Shown piece after piece: positions 11,975 to 12,924 of a DNA stretch of 12,924 bases; the stretch's first letter is position 1; each line of letters opens with the position of its first letter. Origin of the DNA: Pseudomonadota bacterium. GTDB taxonomy: Bacteria > BMS3Abin14. Below the pieces are notes generated by a model. That model saw only the letters and a list, made by a program, of their open reading frames with translations. It made no database searches and was not told the origin of the DNA. The stretch spans positions 1 through 12,924 of the forward strand of contig DAOVVW010000003.1 in the NCBI GenBank assembly GCA_030636965.1. The letters are read 5' to 3'. The position numbers and the translations under genes were made by a program.

Positions 11975-12924
11975 ATGAGACGTTTCATTATAGTCGCTGT
12001 GGCGCTCGTCCTGTCGGCGGGCCCAGCCCACGCCAGGACCAAGTTGGTAGCCCTGCCGGAGAGGGAGGCAGTGAATATACGGTTTGACAATCCTGCTGCC
12101 ACACTCGTGGAGGAGGAAAGAGTGCTTACTCTCCAGGAAGGTGAGAACCTGGTGGATTTTTCCTGGAAAGGGGTCCAGATCGATCCGGATTCCATAAGAC
12201 TGGCGATCCTCACCCATCCGGATAAGGTCCATCTGCTTTCGGTCTCATATCCACCTGGAGAAGCGGCCCTGGTATGGAGAATTTATTCCGGGGAGCCATT
12301 GGAGGAAAAGGTCAGGATCTCATACCTTCTGTCCTATATTGACCGGCTGGTGAGTTACAAGGGTGTAGCGACGAAGGATGAGAAAACACTGGACCTCGAG
12401 GCTTTCCTGATACTCCGGAATTTTTCGGGAGAGGACTTCGAAAACGCCGATGTAACCCTGGGCCAGGGAGATCCCTTCACTGGTGATATCTCCCATGAAG
12501 AGACAAAGCAGCTGCACTTCCTGTCGGTGGATGGCATGCCGGTAAAAAAGACCTTTACATGGGACGCGTCGAAACTTCCATGGGAGCCAGAGCGCCTGGA
12601 GCAAAGCGTTGGCATTCCCGTGCACTACATTATCGCGAACGATAGTGAATCTGGTCTGGGAAAGACCTTGATGTGGGGCGGGAAAGTGCGTGTTTTCCAG
12701 GACGATGGGCACGAAAGCACGATCTTTCTCGGCGAGGACAGGGTTGGCCTGACGTCTGTTGGCGAGAAGATGAGGATCTACATCGGTGACAGCCGGGACG
12801 TATCTGTTACACAGAAAAAAACAGTGGAAAAGAGGATCAACCTCAGGCCCTCCAGATTCAAGGTGGTGCTCTACGACACTGATGAGAAGATCGAAACAGA
12901 GGTGGAGAACTTCAAGGACCAGGC
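11975..12924 (+). CDS. exported protein with DUF4139-like (MuiA-type) region, 3' end outside window
   Basis: The frame is open from the ATG at 11975 to the window end (316 residues, unfinished). Residues 1-20 form a signal peptide (MRR, hydrophobic core, then PAHA, cut before Arg21). The mature part is beta-rich. From about 210 it matches the pattern of DUF4139 as I know it: IPVHYIIAND (214-223), GLGKTLMWGGKVRVFQDDG (227-245), IFLGEDRVGLTSVGEKMRIYIG (250-271) and an RPS-x-x-KVVLYD stretch (291-301). In that domain a structural core G-x-L-x-x-G-x-V-x-V is followed by a G-x-D-x-x-V motif, here GDSRDVSV (271-278). DUF4139 proteins (mucoidy inhibitor A family) are mostly uncharacterised envelope proteins. 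No neighbour indicates a role. The gene is divergent from the 610-residue gene. The domain call is from memory of the family pattern. Confidence 0.82.
   Translation, partial: MRRFIIVAVALVLSAGPAHARTKLVALPEREAVNIRFDNPAATLVEEERVLTLQEGENLVDFSWKGVQIDPDSIRLAILTHPDKVHLLSVSYPPGEAALVWRIYSGEPLEEKVRISYLLSYIDRLVSYKGVATKDEKTLDLEAFLILRNFSGEDFENADVTLGQGDPFTGDISHEETKQLHFLSVDGMPVKKTFTWDASKLPWEPERLEQSVGIPVHYIIANDSESGLGKTLMWGGKVRVFQDDGHESTIFLGEDRVGLTSVGEKMRIYIGDSRDVSVTQKKTVEKRINLRPSRFKVVLYDTDEKIETEVENFKDQ

Noticed and set aside
12320..12712. 130-codon minus-strand open frame inside the DUF4139-like gene
   Set aside because: The plus-strand frame has a strong ribosome site, a signal peptide and domain-like motifs across the same bases; the minus frame has none of these.

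Overview
The window looks like a chromosomal piece of a Gram-negative, probably anaerobic or facultative bacterium that degrades fatty acids and makes c-type cytochromes. A Desulfobacterota (deltaproteobacterial) origin is my best guess. It rests on a System I cytochrome c maturation cluster with a CxxxY-type CcmE, on FadI/FadJ-type beta-oxidation genes, and on intergenic repeat families I associate with those genomes. No rRNA, tRNA, CRISPR array, intact insertion sequence or phage gene is visible.

From right to left on the minus strand there are three blocks. (1) 9788-11620 encodes a 610-residue soluble protein of unknown function with its own plausible promoter. (2) 4068-9436 is a tight eight-gene ccm operon in the order ccmE, ccmF, ccmH-like, short ccmI-like, ccmA, ccmB, ccmC, ccmD. 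Most of its junctions are overlaps or gaps of a few bases. It covers heme delivery (CcmABCDE), a heme lyase core (CcmF) and an unusual apocytochrome thiol-handling part (CcmH-like, CcmI-like), but no ccmG. (3) 1-3679 is a beta-oxidation operon: an acyl-CoA dehydrogenase with a C-terminal extension, a FadI-type thiolase, and the N-terminal enoyl-CoA hydratase part of a FadJ/FadB-type multifunctional protein cut by the window edge. Together these three would carry out all steps of the fatty acyl-CoA spiral.

On the plus strand only one gene is convincing. It starts at 11975 and runs off the right end, and encodes an exported protein with a DUF4139-like (MuiA-type) region. It is divergent from the 610-residue gene.

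The three gaps longer than 300 bases differ in character. The gap 3680-4067 is a mosaic of at least seven short-period degenerate tandem arrays (periods of 7, 8 and 9 bases, each with its own unit) followed by a long imperfect palindrome, with the beta-oxidation promoter at its left edge. The gap 9437-9787 holds a terminator-like hairpin and no firm gene. The gap 11621-11974 holds a promoter for the 610-residue gene, a short element resembling ends associated with REP-type transposases, and a 15-base-period direct repeat.

The items most worth a second look are the tandem-array mosaic, the coexistence of a CxxxY CcmE with a cysteine-rich CcmH-like protein, and the unknown 610-residue protein with its conserved-looking Gly and Cys motifs.
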